This document shows, one piece after another, positions 4,342-5,253 of a stretch of DNA of 5,253 bases. The position numbers were made by a program, and so were the translations under genes. Origin of the DNA: Tepidisphaeraceae bacterium (GTDB taxonomy: Bacteria; Planctomycetota; Phycisphaerae; Tepidisphaerales; Tepidisphaeraceae); the NCBI GenBank assembly GCA_025450555.1, contig JANWHF010000001.1, forward strand, positions 1 to 5,253, read 5' to 3'. The notes beneath the pieces were generated by a model. It searched no databases. It had not been told where the DNA came from and saw nothing but the letters and a program-made list of their open reading frames with translations. Positions within the stretch are counted from its first letter, which is position 1. Each line of letters begins with the position of its first letter.

Positions 4342-5253
4342 ATGGACCTCAACCAAATCTACAGCAACCCCGGTCTTGAAGCGCGCCGTCGTGCCCTGCT
4401 GGGGCGTCTACGGTCCGAACCAACCCTGCACAATGCACTCGAAGACTCGAGCTCAATCGCGCGCGAGATCGATCTGGGCTTTGCCAGCTTTCGCAAGCAG
4501 AAAAAGACGCAACTGAGCAGGTGGATCTCGGAATGTGCGCAAACGCTGGACGCGACCCAGCGGGAAGCGTTTCGCACACTCCTGATGGCGATGTCGCCGT
4601 TCACACGGATGATAAGCCAACGCAAGTACATCGGCGGAATGTCGCGCCTTGCAAGCTTTTCGTCACGATGGCTGCGCGGGCCAGCCGGATTTTCGGCACG
4701 CTCCTACAGCGCGAGCCGACAGTTCAGCGAGTTGTCGCGGTATCTCCTCGCGCGTTGGCCGGTGCCGACATTCTTCGATGAGGCATGGACCGAGCACTCG
4801 ACCGACACGCAGCGCGAATGGTTCATTCACGTTGGCATCGGCGGCAATTTGCGCACGGCCACCGGACTGCCGTTTCCGTTGACCAAAATGATGGCGCATC
4901 ACGCGCTTCTGGCACCGGATGATGTGTCGATCGTGGGAGCGCTTCGATGGGGCCAGGTGCGCGCGCTGGGCGGCAGCGATCGACTCGCCCATACCCTTCT
5001 AAACACACGGCTGCGCGAGCCGCAGGTCGCCGAGCCCTTCTGGCTCAGCGTCCTGCAATTCTTCATCGCCAATCCCATGCTCGATCCGCACCAGGTCGGG
5101 CCGATCGTAGACTGGATTCATAACGGGCGATTTGTCGGCGAGCCGCAGCGCATTGTTGACGGGATCGTGCGCGGCGGAACAATTCGACAGCCGAACTTGT
5201 CCATGAAGGGTCGATCGGTCCAGAGCGTGCTCCATCAAGTGGAACGCTGGCAC
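4342..5253 (+). CDS. PcfJ-like protein, N-terminal 304 residues (partial, runs off the window)
   Basis: An uninterrupted frame from ATG 4342 to the window end. The TGA at 4336-4338 is in frame just upstream, so 4342 is the first possible ATG; the ribosome binding site is weak (GGAA, about eight bases away). The protein looks soluble and rich in Arg, Trp and aromatics. Residues 134-149 read YLLARWPVPTFFDEAW. Further on come GLPFPLTKMMAHHALLAPDD (175-194), ALRWGQVRALGG (200-211), FWLSVLQFFIANPMLD (233-248), PIVDWIHNGRF (254-264) and SMKGRSVQSVLHQVERWH (287-304). This order resembles large proteins of planctomycetes and Bacteroidetes that end in a PcfJ domain, named after a protein of the enterococcal conjugative plasmid pCF10. 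The PcfJ domain itself, with its conserved Cys, would be beyond the edge. The biochemical role of the family is not known to me, and the assignment is pattern memory. The coding call is strong because 304 codons without a stop give a coherent protein. Confidence 0.7.
   Translation, partial: MDLNQIYSNPGLEARRRALLGRLRSEPTLHNALEDSSSIAREIDLGFASFRKQKKTQLSRWISECAQTLDATQREAFRTLLMAMSPFTRMISQRKYIGGMSRLASFSSRWLRGPAGFSARSYSASRQFSELSRYLLARWPVPTFFDEAWTEHSTDTQREWFIHVGIGGNLRTATGLPFPLTKMMAHHALLAPDDVSIVGALRWGQVRALGGSDRLAHTLLNTRLREPQVAEPFWLSVLQFFIANPMLDPHQVGPIVDWIHNGRFVGEPQRIVDGIVRGGTIRQPNLSMKGRSVQSVLHQVERWH

Noticed and set aside
3996..4352. A 118-codon minus-strand frame after fusA
   Set aside because: Random-looking composition. 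It overlaps the inverted-repeat element and the start of the PcfJ-like gene.

Overview
The window looks like a chromosomal segment from a GC-rich bacterium. A planctomycete or close relative is the best guess. This rests on widely spaced genes, a tandem DUF3467-type protein, a large protein resembling the PcfJ-like family I associate with planctomycetes, and a fusA gene standing alone rather than in the usual rpsL-rpsG-fusA-tuf string. It is an inference from gene style, not from a marker gene.

Layout, left to right. Positions 1-417 hold the probable beginning of a leftward gene cut by the window edge (strong Shine-Dalgarno at 43-48, ATG at 38). Next comes a leader and an AT-rich stretch, then a cluster of GC-rich inverted repeats (283-416) that probably ends transcription of the next gene. 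Positions 418-1074 (minus) encode a 218-residue protein with two DUF3467-like repeats between Pro/Gln-rich tails. Positions 1075-1762 are a 688-base divergent intergenic region whose right half is full of potential RNA hairpins, including a possible three-way junction with alternative pairing and a terminator-like hairpin. Positions 1763-3895 (plus) encode a complete elongation factor G, followed by a clear intrinsic terminator at 3927-3957. Positions 3958-4341 carry no convincing gene but contain several hairpins. The most notable is a long imperfect inverted repeat (4243-4338) that encloses two stable hairpins and ends four bases before the next start codon. Positions 4342-5253 (plus) are an uninterrupted 304-codon frame running off the right edge, probably a PcfJ-like protein.

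The genes do not form a pathway. The DUF3467-like gene and fusA are transcribed divergently, and the PcfJ-like gene lies behind fusA's terminator with its own leader. EF-G is the only protein whose function is certain. The most interesting non-coding material is the RNA-like structure before fusA and before the PcfJ-like gene. No tRNA, rRNA, CRISPR array, insertion sequence or phage gene was seen.
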